20,449 nt of DNA, from the NCBI GenBank assembly GCA_003427395.1, contig BFEA01000599.1, forward strand, positions 114,357 to 134,805, read 5' to 3'. Source of the DNA: Chara braunii. Taxonomy: Eukaryota; Streptophyta; Charophyceae; Charales; Characeae. A model generated the notes under the pieces. The model worked only from the letters and a program-made list of their open reading frames with translations, was not told the DNA's origin and did no database searches. The first letter of the stretch is position 1, and each line of letters begins with the position of its first letter. The translations under genes were made by a program, and so were the position numbers. Shown in pieces: positions 1 to 8,937 of the stretch.

Positions 1-778
1 TCATCATCATCAACGAAGAACCAATGTTGATATCCTATCTGGCGCTTGGCGCCCAGACTACGAATGGCAGATCCTATCTAGCCTAGACTACAATGCCGCT
101 GATGACGTCAACAGCTTCCCAAGTACGAGCAGATCTCGGCCAATTCCGCACGCGTCAAGCACCAGGTATGTCTCTCGTATCACTCACAACCTCGTTCCCC
201 AACTCACAGATGCCACTTGCACCCAAGGACCACCATGCGCCCCATCCAGCATACAGCAGCGCAGCTTGGCTATGGCTGCCTGCTCCTTCCAGCTCGCCCG
301 TGAGCACGTGAGCCTGGCCAGCGTTAGCGCAGCAGCGCTTGCGCAGCATGCAGCCAGTGCCCGAATGTCCAATGCGTAGGCAGGCCCTTCCCTATATCGA
401 AGTGGCCTGCTGCTGCGTGCTGTGCTGCGGTACTGGACCCCGGCCCAGAAGCTTCCGGTAGGCCCAGGGAGGCTGAGCCTCAGTCCAAACGAATCAGACC
501 CAGGACACCGACAGTTACCAGTGCCCAACTGCCCTTAGTCTGAGTTGGGTCCACGCTGTGTATCTCGCCCAGGGCCTGACTAAGATACATTTGATAAAGG
601 AGGCCAGGGCCTGGGCGCCCTCAACCAACTGGTGCTGCGCAACTGCCTGAATTTTACCCCAGGTGCGAAGTAGTCCACAATAGGCCTCTTGTCATCTGTC
701 GAGCCTGCCTTCACTTAGGGCGGCCGACCTGTTGCAAATAAGGGCCCAGTAGGGTTTATCGAGGCCTTGTGCCTCGCA
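1..778 (-). repeat. Partial LTR, copy A, of the G1 retrotransposon family
   Basis: This stretch aligns end to end with 1823-2598 (3' LTR of G1) and with the matching part of 18333-19254 (5' LTR of G1), but with more substitutions and small indels. It ends at the same LTR terminus, gcctcgca at 771-778, which reads TGCGAGGC on the minus strand. The next bases (atagt...) are not the polypurine tract found beside the G1 3' LTR. Copy A is therefore either a solo LTR or the 5' LTR of another minus-strand element lying left of the window. Its outer end is cut by the window edge. It keeps a TGACGTCA palindrome at 103-110. The LTR identity is well supported; solo versus paired status is open. Confidence 0.85.
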
Positions 779-1667
779 ATAGTGTGCAAGTGGGCCGTTA
801 TGACACACGGGGATGTGGGCAGCTGGTGCTCAACCACAATCAACATGGCGAGCCCTGTGCATGAGAGGCACAGTAAAGGGGGAGCTGCAAGAACAAATGA
901 AAGGGGTACCCCGAAGAAAGCAAATGTGAACACATTCAAGAAAGGGGTTTACATGCAGCTATTGTACTTCATGTTGCTTGCTATTGAGGTGAAACTGTTC
1001 CATAATGGGTTGTCGAGCTCAAGGGCTTTCGTTGTCTGTAATAGGATTAAATATTCTTTGATTTTGGTTCTCCTCATCTGGGTGGAATAGGGGCTGTTGT
1101 GGTGAATATTCAAAACACACACATAGATGCACAGTTCTCACTCGTCTCTCAGAATGTATTCCTATCTCTCTCTCATACTGCAGCTATGGCTATGGTCCCA
1201 GCGCAGTTGACTATACTGCCCTATGCTCACTCCCACTCGCTCAGTTGCCGCTCCAACGCACACGACTGCAGCAGTGCTTCCGCATTGAGTACAAAGCATT
1301 ATGTATTGACGTCCAAGTGTTGATGGACTTTCGTAATTGCTGATCCGCCTTCCAGACTACTTCTGCTGCTTATGGGTTGGTTCTCTCGCCTTTGTTTGCT
1401 GCTTCCAGAAACTTACAGATTCTCCTTGGATCTCGCTCCTTGGTTGGGCTGCCTGACACTCACTTGGCCTACCGAGTTTTGTTATCTTGGCTGAAACTTG
1501 TGGTGCCTACCTGGAAATATACTCTTCAACCCATAACTGGTATCTAGCAAGGGCTTCCTACCACGATCTCCTTAACTAACCTGCTTAGACATCTGTAATC
1601 ATGGTACAAGTGAAAACTACTCTTCTGGGGCATTCATGACTATTGTACAAGTGGCTAGGACCACTAG
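779..1667. other. Spacer between two LTRs, no recognisable gene
   Basis: I see no similarity to the neighbouring elements and no recognisable protein here. An open stretch of about 107 codons at 767-1090 (+) has no familiar domain and begins inside the LTR, so I do not call it. If the CTAG target-site repeat is right, this sequence was once continuous with 19255 onwards, before G1 inserted. Confidence 0.6.
1664..1667. repeat. Target-site duplication of G1, left copy (CTAG)
   Basis: CTAG lies immediately outside the 3' LTR and recurs at 19255-19258 immediately outside the 5' LTR. Choosing four bases leaves both LTR ends as TG...CA. The match can be read as five bases (CTAGT or ACTAG) by moving one LTR boundary by one base. 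Ty3/Gypsy integrases usually make duplications of about 5 bp. Confidence 0.6.
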
Positions 1668-2598
1668 TGCAAAGGAAATGAGCAATAGCGACCTCCGAAA
1701 ACCAAGCAGCATCATACACATGAAACCAGATAGTCGTGACCTTATCAGAAGCAGATTTGCAACACGAGTTTCACCAAATAAGGGCACAGCAAAAGCTCAC
1801 AAGTGACAATGTTGGAATAGTCTCATCATCATCAACAAAGAACCAATGTCGACATCCTATCTGGTGCTCTGCGCCCAGACTACAAATGGCAGATCCTATC
1901 TAGCCTATCTACAATGCCGGTGGTGACGTCAACAGCTCCCCGACGTACAAGCAGATCTCGGCCAATGCCGTTCGCCTCAAGCCCCAGGTATGTCTCTCAC
2001 ATCATTCACAACCTCGATCCCCCACTCACAGATGCCATGTGCACCCAAGGACCACCATGTGCCCCATCCAGCTCAGCGCAGCGCAGCTCGGCTATGGCTG
2101 CCTGTTCTCCCTGCTCACCCATGAGCGTGTGGGCCTGGCCAGCGATTAGCGCAGCAGCGCTTGCGCAGCATGCAGCCAGTGCCCGAATGCCAAATGTGGG
2201 GGCAGGCACTTTCCTAAATGGAAGTGGCCTGCCTGCTGCGTGTGCCCTGGCTGCGTTGGACCCCTGCCCAGAAGCTTCCGGTAGGCCCCGAGAGGCTGAG
2301 CCTCGGTCCAAACGAATCAGGCCCAGGGCCTGTGACTGTTGCCTGTGTCCAACTGCCCGCAGCCTGTGTTCGGCCCATGTTCTGTACCTGGCCCAGGGCC
2401 TGCCTTGGTTACGTACGAAAAAGGCAGCCAGGGCCTGGGCGCTCTTAACCAACTGGCGCTGCGCAACTGCCTGAATTTCCCCAGTTGCGTGGTGGCTGAA
2501 AAATAGGCCTCTTGGCCTTGGCCTAAGTGAAGACTTAGGGCGGCCGACAGTGCTGCTTACAGGGCCCAAAGGGGCTCGTCGGGGCCTTATGCCTCGCA
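1668..2598 (-). repeat. 3' LTR of G1 (copy B, 931 bp)
   Basis: It is a close match to 18333-19254, with scattered single-base differences. On the minus strand it starts TGCGAGGC, directly after the polypurine tract, and ends TTTGCA, the standard TG...CA LTR boundary. It carries TGACGTCA at 1924-1931, which is altered in the 5' LTR. It also keeps both GCGCAGCA direct repeats (2149-2156 and 2163-2170), of which the 5' LTR has lost one. Long open frames on both strands here reflect high GC content and are not supported as genes. Confidence 0.9.
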
Positions 2599-2609
2599 TT
2601 CCCTCCTCC
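2599..2609 (-). other. Polypurine tract of G1
   Basis: On the minus strand this reads GGAGGAGGGAA and is directly followed by the TG start of the 3' LTR. It lies 30 bases downstream of the end of the pol frame. This is the standard position of the plus-strand DNA priming site in LTR retrotransposons. No such tract lies beside LTR copy A or the G2 3' LTR. Confidence 0.85.
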
Positions 2610-2638
2610 ATACTTTGACAGTCCTCTGAGAAGTTCCC

Positions 2639-3604
2639 TTACTCAATCTGGCGCTTTCCCGTCTGCAGTAATTTCTCGTAGTGAGCGACAGCTTGTGGAG
2701 CGGTCTGCATCAGTTCCTCCCGGGTAAACCATCTGTCCTCCTTAGGATCAGTGTGATGTCTGAACCAAACGCGATATTGCAGCTTCGGCTTTGGAGGACG
2801 TCCCCTGCCTGTTGGTCTTGGAACTGGCATTTCCCTGTGATCCACGATGTCATCGATGTCGACCTCTCCATCCATGGTTGGGGGCAGCATTGAGCGACGA
2901 GAGGGGAATTGATCAGTTTCTCTAAAAGGTGCAAGTTTAGAGGCGTGAAAGACAGGGTAAGTGCGAAGGTGACCAGGGATCCGGATTACATATGACGGCC
3001 CATCCGGATCACCCCCGACAACATCGAGAACCTCCCATGGTCCAAAGTACTGTGGCATGAGCTTGCGGGAGATCCCGTGCTCCTGTCCCAGTTCTGAGGA
3101 CTTGACCCAGACTCTGTCCCCTACCTGAAATGTAGATGGGCAGTGGTGTTTGTTCTCAGATTCTATCATCGCCGCCTGTGCCTTGTGCATCTGTTCTACA
3201 GCTTGCTGCATCAGACGCTCATATCGATAAGTGAATTCTAAGGTGCCTGGTGCAGCAGCAGGCTGATTCTCAGGTAGTAGAAAATCTAAGGGAAGTCTCG
3301 GTTTAAAAGTTAGTAGCAGATTGTTGGGGCTCACCCCTGTTGCACTGTGCACGATGTTGTTATACAGACTGGCGATGAGAGCAAGTTTCTCATCCCAATC
3401 CACCTGATTGGGCTTGATGTAGTGCCTTAGCAGGTGCTGTACAGCGCGATTCAGCTGCTCTGCTTGCCCATTTGCCGCTGGGTGGTTCACGGAGGTCATC
3501 TGTAGTTGCGTGCCTTGTTCTGCAGCTGCAGCCTTCCACAACTCGCTCGTAAATCGAACATCCCGGTCACTAACAATAGACTTCGGCGGTCCGAAGTCTC
3601 TGAC
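2639..3604 (-). pseudogene. pol: G1 integrase core end and chromodomain-like tail
   Basis: The frame is open from just after the TGA at 3605-3607 to the natural stop. It holds the second catalytic Asp in IVSDRDVRF (Asp codon 3566-3568) and the catalytic Glu in NGQAEQLNR. It continues through the C-terminal integrase region (YFGPWEVLDVVG, YPVFHASKLAPF). The last 70 or so residues resemble a chromodomain: DIDDIVDHRE, then LQYRVWFRHH and EDRWFTREEL. Tails of this kind direct chromovirus integration to particular chromatin in other organisms; for this copy that is inference. With the preceding segment, all three DDE residues are present. Confidence 0.9.
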
Positions 3605-4003
3605 TCAGTTTTCCTTGAATAATCTGATCACGTACTCGGTTTTTGCTGTTTCGAGCATTGCAACTAACCTAGCGTACTTACTAAACCTGTCCACAATGAC
3701 AAAGATGTGTCTCATTCCACTCTTGCTGGTGACCAGCGTGTCCATGAAGTCCATGGATAGGCTCTCACGGGGCCTTTCCGGAATTGGAAGGGGCTTGAGA
3801 AGCCCAAGAGGGGCCTGTGTGCATGGCTTGTCCCTCTGACAGACCTGACAAGTATCCACGTACAGCTTGGCATCTTTCATCATCGTGGGCCACCAGAAAC
3901 GCTGCAACAGATTTGTTGTTGTCTTTTTAAAGCCAAAATGTCTAGTGGCATTATGACACTCGCCTAAAAATAAACTACGCAAAGACTCCCGATTTATCTT
4001 GAA
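3605..4003 (-). pseudogene. pol: G1 RT thumb remnant joined to integrase zinc domain and first catalytic Asp
   Basis: After the TAG at 4004 the same frame reads FKINRES, an RT-thumb remnant, and passes directly into the integrase N-terminus. The HHCC zinc domain is seen at H10, H15, C45 and C48 of the segment that starts at 3982 (HNATRH ... CQVC). The integrase core follows with Asp 78 in SMDFMDT, then FVIVDRFSKY. Compared with G2, roughly 0.9 kb is missing at this join: RT connection, RNase H and the start of integrase. The deletion preserves the frame. The segment ends at TGA 3605-3607. Confidence 0.88.
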
Positions 4004-6262
4004 CTAGTGCTGCCGAAGGAGGCTAAGGACTTTATATAAATGGCCAACATGCTCCTCGACAGCCCTACTAAAGATAAGTATGTCATCGAGGTACACGATG
4101 ACAAACTTGTCCAAGTAGTCATGAAAGATCCGGTTCATGGCGTGTTGAAAGGTGCCAAGGGCATTGCAAAGGCCGAAAGGCATCACCACGAAGTCGTACA
4201 GACCGTACGCGGTCTGAAAAGCGGTTTTGTGTTGATCCTCGACCCGTATTGCAGTCTGATGGTACCCGAACTTCAGATCTATCTTACTGAAGTACCGACA
4301 CCCTTGCACTTGGTCCAAGAAGTCGTGGTTGCGCAGTAGGGGCTCTGCGTTCTTTACAGTGATGGCATTGAGGCCCCTATAGTCAATGCACATCCTCAAG
4401 GTCCCCCCCTTCTTCGGTACGAATAAGACTGGAGACCCGTAAGGGGAGACACTAGGCCGGATCCAACTCTTCTCTATGAGATCCTTGAGTTGTTGGCGAA
4501 GCTCATCAAGCTCCGCTGAAGACATCCGATAGATCCTACCCTTCGGAATGCTAGACCCTGGGATAATCTCTATCGAGTGGACGACCTCCCTCTCAACAAC
4601 CCCTTTTGGCTCTTCGAATAGATCAGGGTACTTAGCGACCACTCCCTCTATCTCTGGAGGCATTTTCACGGGCTCACCCTCTGCAGCGACGTAAACTAAG
4701 AACATACCCTCCTCCAGATTTTGCTTATAATAATTATAGAATGCGGCCGCACACATGCATCCGTAGGACTCGATTAGACTACTAACCTTAAACTTACGTA
4801 ATCTGGCGGTCCCCTCTCCGGGCAAAGTGCGTTTGATCACTTTTCGGTCCCAGTCAAACTGGGGCTGTGCAACCGAAAAATAGTACATACTTAACATGAT
4901 ATCCATTGGGAGATCATCACTAACTAGGAACGAGACACAATGTCTCAGTTCCCCTCCCACGTACGGGAAACAACACTCAACGTCTTTAAGGTAGTCGTTG
5001 ATTACCATGCGCTGTTTGTTGGCACATGTCGACTCCACAGGTCGACTCAGGCGCTGCACTTGCCCCTGTAAGCGCAGCCTCTCAACGCACGCACGACTAA
5101 TGAAGTTCAGCGTCGAGCAAGTGTCATAATAGCCCCTGGCCTTGCGGCCGCCGATGACTACCTCGCCGATGAACAACTCACCCTTAGGGGCTTTAACCAA
5201 GGCCGTCCAAGAAGCTAGCGGGTCTGATCTAGACCACTCCTCCTCTAGCTCCTCCAAGGACTCAAACACATTCATCGAACAGAGGATCGATAGGTCCAAA
5301 TGTGTTTGCGGGACGACAACGGAGTCAGTAGCTTGGACCATCTCTGCTGGCCACATTACTACCCTGGGAAGCGGAGGATCCCATCGCCTGCCCCATTGTA
5401 GCGGGATTTTTTCAGTCACCTTCTTGTTCCGGCACTTGAACTGGTTATGGCCATATTGGCCATAACGGATACAAGCTTGCCGGGTGTACCGGTCTCTCCA
5501 CACGTCCTTTGTGAGACCCGCTTTCTCCCATGGAGGAGCGTTAGGGTCAACTTGAATCCTCGACCGGGAGCCTCCGTGGCGTCTACCGATCGCTTTACCT
5601 TTTTGGACTGAGGCAGCAACTGCTCCACCCCCTGAATCCTCTACGCCGCCTGCCTTTGAACCTACTCCCTCCTGGAAGTCGTCATCTAGTTTGATAGTAG
5701 AACCATCGTTATCGATGAACATGATGCGACCCTTCGCCTTCCAATTGGGAGGCAGTGCTTTCTTCCTTCCATCCTTCGTGGGTTGATGTCCATGCCCTAT
5801 CTTTGCCTTCAGGTCTAGGGCCTTCTTGCTAAACGAGGGAAAGTTGTGCACATTGATGTTCGCCTCAACCGCCAACTGATTCCTGAGTGGCATGGGAAGA
5901 CACCTCAGGTAAGTGGTCAGTAAGACTTGGGGGTCGTAACGCACTCCAGGTACACAGATCAGACGCTCTACTGCGTGTGTGGCATCCCTTACTGACTTGA
6001 ACGATCGAGAGCTCAAAGTCAGGATCGCGTCAGTGGCCTTTTGGGCCTCCTGAGGATCATGCCACCTTTCCTCCACCAGCTTAAGGAAGTCCTCCAGTTT
6101 CTGGTTGACTGCCCAAGCGCGGAAGTCATGACCGTATCCCTGTAGTTGCACTAGCCCGCTTAACCATCTTGTTGCGCTCCCCTCAAGGTAGGAGGCAGCC
6201 ACAAGCACCTCCTCTTGCGGCAAGGTCAACTTACGCTTTACGTAGACTGGCACTGACCTCAA
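4004..6262 (-). pseudogene. pol: G1 gag core, nucleocapsid, protease and reverse transcriptase
   Basis: These are 752 codons open in the common frame, beginning on TTG because it continues from upstream. The gag core covers residues about 1-155 (YLEGSATRWL, FLKLVEERW). The zinc knuckle is at 264-277 (5432-5473), where the second Cys of CX2CX4HX4C is Tyr (CIRYGQYGHNQFKC). The aspartic protease motif is at 377-389 (GYYDTCSTLNFIS), with DTC in place of DTG/DSG. RT runs from about 570, with RPSVSPYGSPVLFVPKK, the motif A Asp 662 in FSKIDLK, VMPFGLCNA, and the catalytic YLDD at 724-727 (4082-4093). It stops at TAG in the RT thumb. Several usually conserved RT positions are altered (LKFGYHQ, CNALGTF). 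RT identity is certain; activity is unlikely. Confidence 0.93.
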
Positions 6263-6574
6263 TCATGTGTTAAGGTCTTCGCCCCTCTTATCCCCTGAAA
6301 AGGGTTTAGGCGAGGCGATGGCTGTCTTCGGAACCCACTGACCTTGTCCCGGTACCTGCGCCACTCCAGGTTGTGAACCCTGGGGCGCACGTTGCTGCAC
6401 TAGCTCCAGCTGGGGCTGTGTGCCCTGCAGCTGTGCCGACTGCGAGACAACAGGCTGCCCAGTTACGGCAGTCTGCAATGGAGGTTGGGAGAACACTGTC
6501 TGTACCGGAACCTGTACACTAGTACCTGCTGGAAACCCGCCTATCAAAGGCGTACCTAGGAAAGCAGTCTGCAC
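6263..6574 (-). pseudogene. gag: G1 gag, Gln/Pro-rich linker between two stops
   Basis: These are 103 codons in the same frame as the segments on both sides, bounded by TAG (6575-6577) and TGA (6263-6265). The sequence is a low-complexity Gln/Pro/Val linker. It ends in PKPFSGDKRGEDL, the type of motif that opens the retrotransposon gag core. The gag core continues directly in the next segment, so the stop at 6263 is a lesion and not a natural gag end. Confidence 0.72.
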
Positions 6575-7264
6575 CTAAGCTGGAGGGACAGTTACCTGTG
6601 GTACAAAAGGAGGAGGCTGAACCACCGGCCAGGCACCAGGCCCTGATGGTGATGGTGTTACTTGAACACGCCCGCCCAGCACAGCCAAGCTTCGTTGAAT
6701 GTCCTGCAAGAGAGATGTGTGGTAGTCCTGCATCTCCTCTACATCTAACAGGGCTGTCCTCACGACCCTCACATCGGCATCCATATTAGTCAGGTTCATC
6801 CCCTCTAACTCCCTAATGTCCACTTGTCTCCTCTGCATCCTAGTCCTTCTTCTGATCATTCTATCCTTCTCTGCTTGTATCTCATCTAAAGCCTTTTGTA
6901 GTTGTGCCTCCTGAGCACTTGCTCTCTGTATGGCAACCTCTTCAGGAGTTAGCAATAAATGCTGGCTCGCCATGCCACCAGCGGACTGACTCAGGGTCTG
7001 TGCAATTGTCGCCCCTACAGTCCCCGAAGTGCTGGCTTGGGAGCTTTGCTGCGCAGTTGTGGCCATGGCTGTTGAAGTAGCGGCTTCGCTTGCGAATGTC
7101 CTGCTTGCCTCTGTGGCCCTAGCTCTCCGTTGCTGCTGCTGTCTTTCCCTAAGCTGGCGGAATAGAAACCTGTCACCCTCGGGTCCTAATGCCACGTGGG
7201 CCAACGGGCGTCTAGCTGATCGCAAGATCCTATCGTCCTCGTCAGGAACCTCCCTGTCACTCAT
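6575..7264 (-). pseudogene. gag: G1 gag, N-terminal segment (first 229 codons)
   Basis: The start is the ATG at 7262-7264, giving MSDREVPDEDD. The segment is rich in Gln, Arg, Ala and Ser. It contains a probable coiled coil at about residues 106-155 (charged, heptad-like, with LQKALDEIQAEKDR) and a second helical stretch at about 165-195. The end is Pro/Val rich. There is no enzyme motif. Coiled-coil N-termini of this kind are typical of plant Gypsy gag proteins and probably help particle assembly, which is inference. The segment ends at an in-frame TAG, after which the same frame continues. Confidence 0.75.
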
Positions 7265-7321
7265 AAGCTACAACACTGTACACAGACTGCACTAGGACAC
7301 ACTCAATACCTACTGCAGCGT

Positions 7322-7444
7322 TGTTACATGCCCAGTTGGGCGATGTACATAATAACCAAGGATCCACAATGTGATGAAAAGGATTGAATGGACAATGCAG
7401 TGCAAGTGAAATCTCAATGAGCAGTGTACACTCAGATACGTACA
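7322..7444 (-). repeat. 3' LTR of G2 (123 bp)
   Basis: This matches 14404-14526 over its whole length with five single-base differences by eye. On the minus strand it starts TGTACGTATC and ends CATGTAACA. The coding frame of the G2 integrase tail crosses its start and stops inside it at 7432-7434. The sequence just upstream on the minus strand is pyrimidine-rich, so no polypurine tract is visible. Confidence 0.88.
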
Positions 7445-8238
7445 AGCCGAGGCGAGGGTGAAGCTGATGATCTGAAGGTGGAACGTGGATGCGGGTGCGA
7501 CGTGGAGCCGAAGATACCGGCTTGCCTTGCATCTTGACGTGCGAGAACATTCGGAGTTGTTGCTTGGAGTTCCGCACGGGTTAACCATCGGTCAGCTCGG
7601 TGACTGCAGTACGCAAAGTGTACCAAGTACTCGGTTGGCCTGTTGCCGTAGCGTCGCTGGGAGATGATGTTGCCGACCTCTTGAAAGTCGTCCATAGAGG
7701 GTGGGTCTTGCGATCGTCGTCCGGGAAAATTGTCATGTTCCGCTGGCATGTAGAGAGCCAACTTGGAGCAATGAAAGACCGGGTAGACGGGCAAGTGGGC
7801 GGGCACCTGAATGGTGAAGGAAGGTCTTTCGGGTGCATCCCCGGCGGGTGCCACGATCGGCCAAGGCCCCATCCATTTCGGGAGGAGCTTGCGAGAGATA
7901 TCTTGTTCAAGGCTGAATTCCATGACGGAAACACAAACGAGATCGTCGGCGCGGAATGGGCAAGGAAGACGCTGGCGATTGGCCTGTTGGCTCATGCGTT
8001 GCTGCGTCTTGGCCATCTGGTCACGTGCCTTGACAAGTAGCTCTTGCATCCGTCGCAAGAAAAGAAGACGATCGTCGCTCTCGCCCGTTCGTGGAATGAT
8101 TGTGTCCAACAGAGAAGTGACCGGCGAGCCGTGCTCGAACTCGAAGGGCGACATCCCGATAATCGGGTGGATGGACGAGTTGTATGCCAACTCGACATTC
8201 GGCAGCCGCTCAACCCAATCCTTTTGGTCGGGACGGAT
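7432..8238 (-). pseudogene. pol: G2 integrase C-terminal region and chromodomain-like tail
   Basis: This is the continuation of the integrase beyond the SINE, in the same frame. It reads IRPDQKDWVERLP, LAYNSSIHPIIGMSPFEF, KWMGPWPIVAP and YPVFHCSKLALY. The tail reads QEVGNIISQRR, then TEYLVHFAYC and ADRWLTRAELQ, which has chromodomain spacing. The frame runs on through a His/Pro/Ser-rich end into the 3' LTR and stops at 7432-7434. Absence of any untranslated gap before the LTR is unusual. Confidence 0.88.
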
Positions 8239-8254
8239 GAGAGTGCGAAGGAGA
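8239..8254. repeat. Target-site duplication of the SINE, left copy
   Basis: GAGAGTGCGAAGGAGA is repeated exactly at 8938-8953. In the host it is integrase coding sequence, read on the minus strand, which is why one copy must be removed to restore the frame. Confidence 0.95.
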
Positions 8255-8266
8255 GTGAGTGGCGGA

Positions 8267-8277
8267 TGGCCCAGTGG
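8267..8277 (+). promoter_or_regulatory. Pol III A box of the SINE
   Basis: TGGCCCAGTGG fits the A-box consensus TRGYNNANNNG and lies 13 bases into the element, as in a tRNA D arm. Confidence 0.85.
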
Positions 8278-8320
8278 TTAGGGCACCGGTTGGAAATGCA
8301 CATTGTGGTCTGAGGTTGAG

Positions 8321-8331
8321 GGTTCAAATCC
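8321..8331 (+). promoter_or_regulatory. Pol III B box of the SINE
   Basis: GGTTCAAATCC fits the B-box consensus GGTTCRANNCC. It starts 43 bases after the A box ends, a spacing seen in tRNA genes and tRNA-derived SINEs. Confidence 0.88.
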
Positions 8332-8611
8332 GCAACCTCGTGCATATGCCGCCGGCACGGCGTTAGGTTGACGCACTACCACTCACACACTGAGCGCGCG
8401 CGCTCCCAGGGGCACGAAAGTACACATGGCTCTGCAGCTCTGGGCCTGGGAAGCCACCTGCAAGGGTGCCCACTGGATGCTGATATCCCAACCGTACTTC
8501 TTGGGTCCCCGCAACGATTGAGTGTGTGCCTCCCCTTGGGGTTGTCGAGGCCATGGGGGGGAAGTGGCTCTGGGAGGGGCAGGCTCAGTTGGAGTGTGCG
8601 GGAGGGGTGAG

Positions 8612-8735
8612 GGGGTCACCCCTCCCCTAGCAGGAGCTGGCGCGTCCCTGCGGCACCACTGTGACTGTGGTGCGGAAGCCTCCCGACAGTGGAGCCACAG
8701 GGAGGTGAAGCCCTGAGTAGGGGAGGGGTGACCCC
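8612..8735 (+). repeat. Inverted repeat in the SINE body
   Basis: GGGGTCACCCCTCCCCTA at 8612-8629 is perfectly complementary to 8718-8735. Inside lies another hairpin, GCACCAC-TGTGACT-GTGGTGC. The RNA could fold into a long branched stem. Each outer arm is also partly self-complementary (GGGGTCACCCC). Confidence 0.85.
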
Positions 8736-8928
8736 TGCCGCTGGCGGCCTGGTAGCGTCGGTCTGGGCCGATACTCCCGGGTGGGTTGCGAGGATTGAGT
8801 GCTCCTTCCTTGAGAGACCACTGTGTAGTGGGTGGGCCCGCTGCACCGCCAGTGGGGCTGACCCTGGCGCGGGAAGCCCTCTGTCGGACATCCTCCTTGG
8901 GTCATAACCCCCGACACCTCTACAACCC

Positions 8929-8933
8929 TTTTT
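8929..8933 (+). terminator. Pol III terminator T5 at the SINE 3' end
   Basis: This TTTTT is the first run of four or more T downstream of the A and B boxes and sits four bases from the right target duplication. A Pol III transcript would therefore span nearly the whole element. Confidence 0.75.
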
Positions 8934-8937
8934 GACA

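Larger units (their letters stand above)
2639..7264 (-). pseudogene. gag-pol: G1 gag-pol, single frame with four in-frame stops
   Basis: From the ATG at 7262-7264 to the final stop at 2639-2641 the polyprotein stays in one reading frame. It has no frameshift but is interrupted at 6575-6577 (TAG), 6263-6265 (TGA), 4004-4006 (TAG) and 3605-3607 (TGA). Each of these stops can arise from a sense codon by one C:G to T:A transition. A single fused gag-pol frame is common in chromoviruses. Domain order is coiled-coil gag, gag core, zinc knuckle, protease, RT, integrase and chromodomain-like tail. The RT connection and RNase H are missing. The 57 bases upstream of the ATG are all that remains of the leader before the G2 insertion. 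The frame is the decayed remains of a once-coding gene. Segments are listed separately. Confidence 0.9.
8255..8937 (+). mobile_element. Long tRNA-derived SINE (683 bp) inserted in G2 integrase
   Basis: A perfect 16-bp duplication, GAGAGTGCGAAGGAGA, flanks this segment (8239-8254 and 8938-8953). Removing it together with one duplication copy rejoins the integrase frame exactly. The head carries Pol III type 2 promoter elements, with an A box at 8267-8277 and a B box at 8321-8331. No run of four or more T occurs after them until TTTTT at 8929-8933, four bases before the end. The head is tRNA-like in spacing, though the T arm is imperfect. The body is GC-rich, with a long inverted repeat. SINEs have no coding capacity and need LINE proteins; a long target duplication fits that. 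At 683 bp it is longer than usual plant SINEs. I cannot name the family. Confidence 0.88.

Noticed and set aside
767-1090. A 107-codon plus-strand open frame between LTR A and G1
   Set aside because: It starts within the LTR end, has no recognisable domain, and nothing in the context supports it.
1981-1994. Splice-donor-like CCCCAG/GTATGT on the plus strand, repeated in all LTR copies
   Set aside because: The element is on the minus strand, and the apparent upstream exon has a shared in-frame stop (tatctagcc). LTR duplication explains the conservation.
2006-2611. A 201-codon minus-strand open frame across the G1 3' LTR, and similar frames at 18755-19105 and 184-528
   Set aside because: These lie in GC-rich LTR sequence, are open on both strands, are not kept open equally in the three LTR copies and match no domain I know.
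7029-8281. Several long plus-strand open frames over the gag and integrase regions (such as 7600-8040 and 7811-8281)
   Set aside because: They are antisense shadows of recognisable minus-strand retroelement proteins.
8255-8345. A functional tRNA gene
   Set aside because: A and B boxes are present, but the T arm and acceptor do not pair properly, and the segment is bounded by SINE target duplications.
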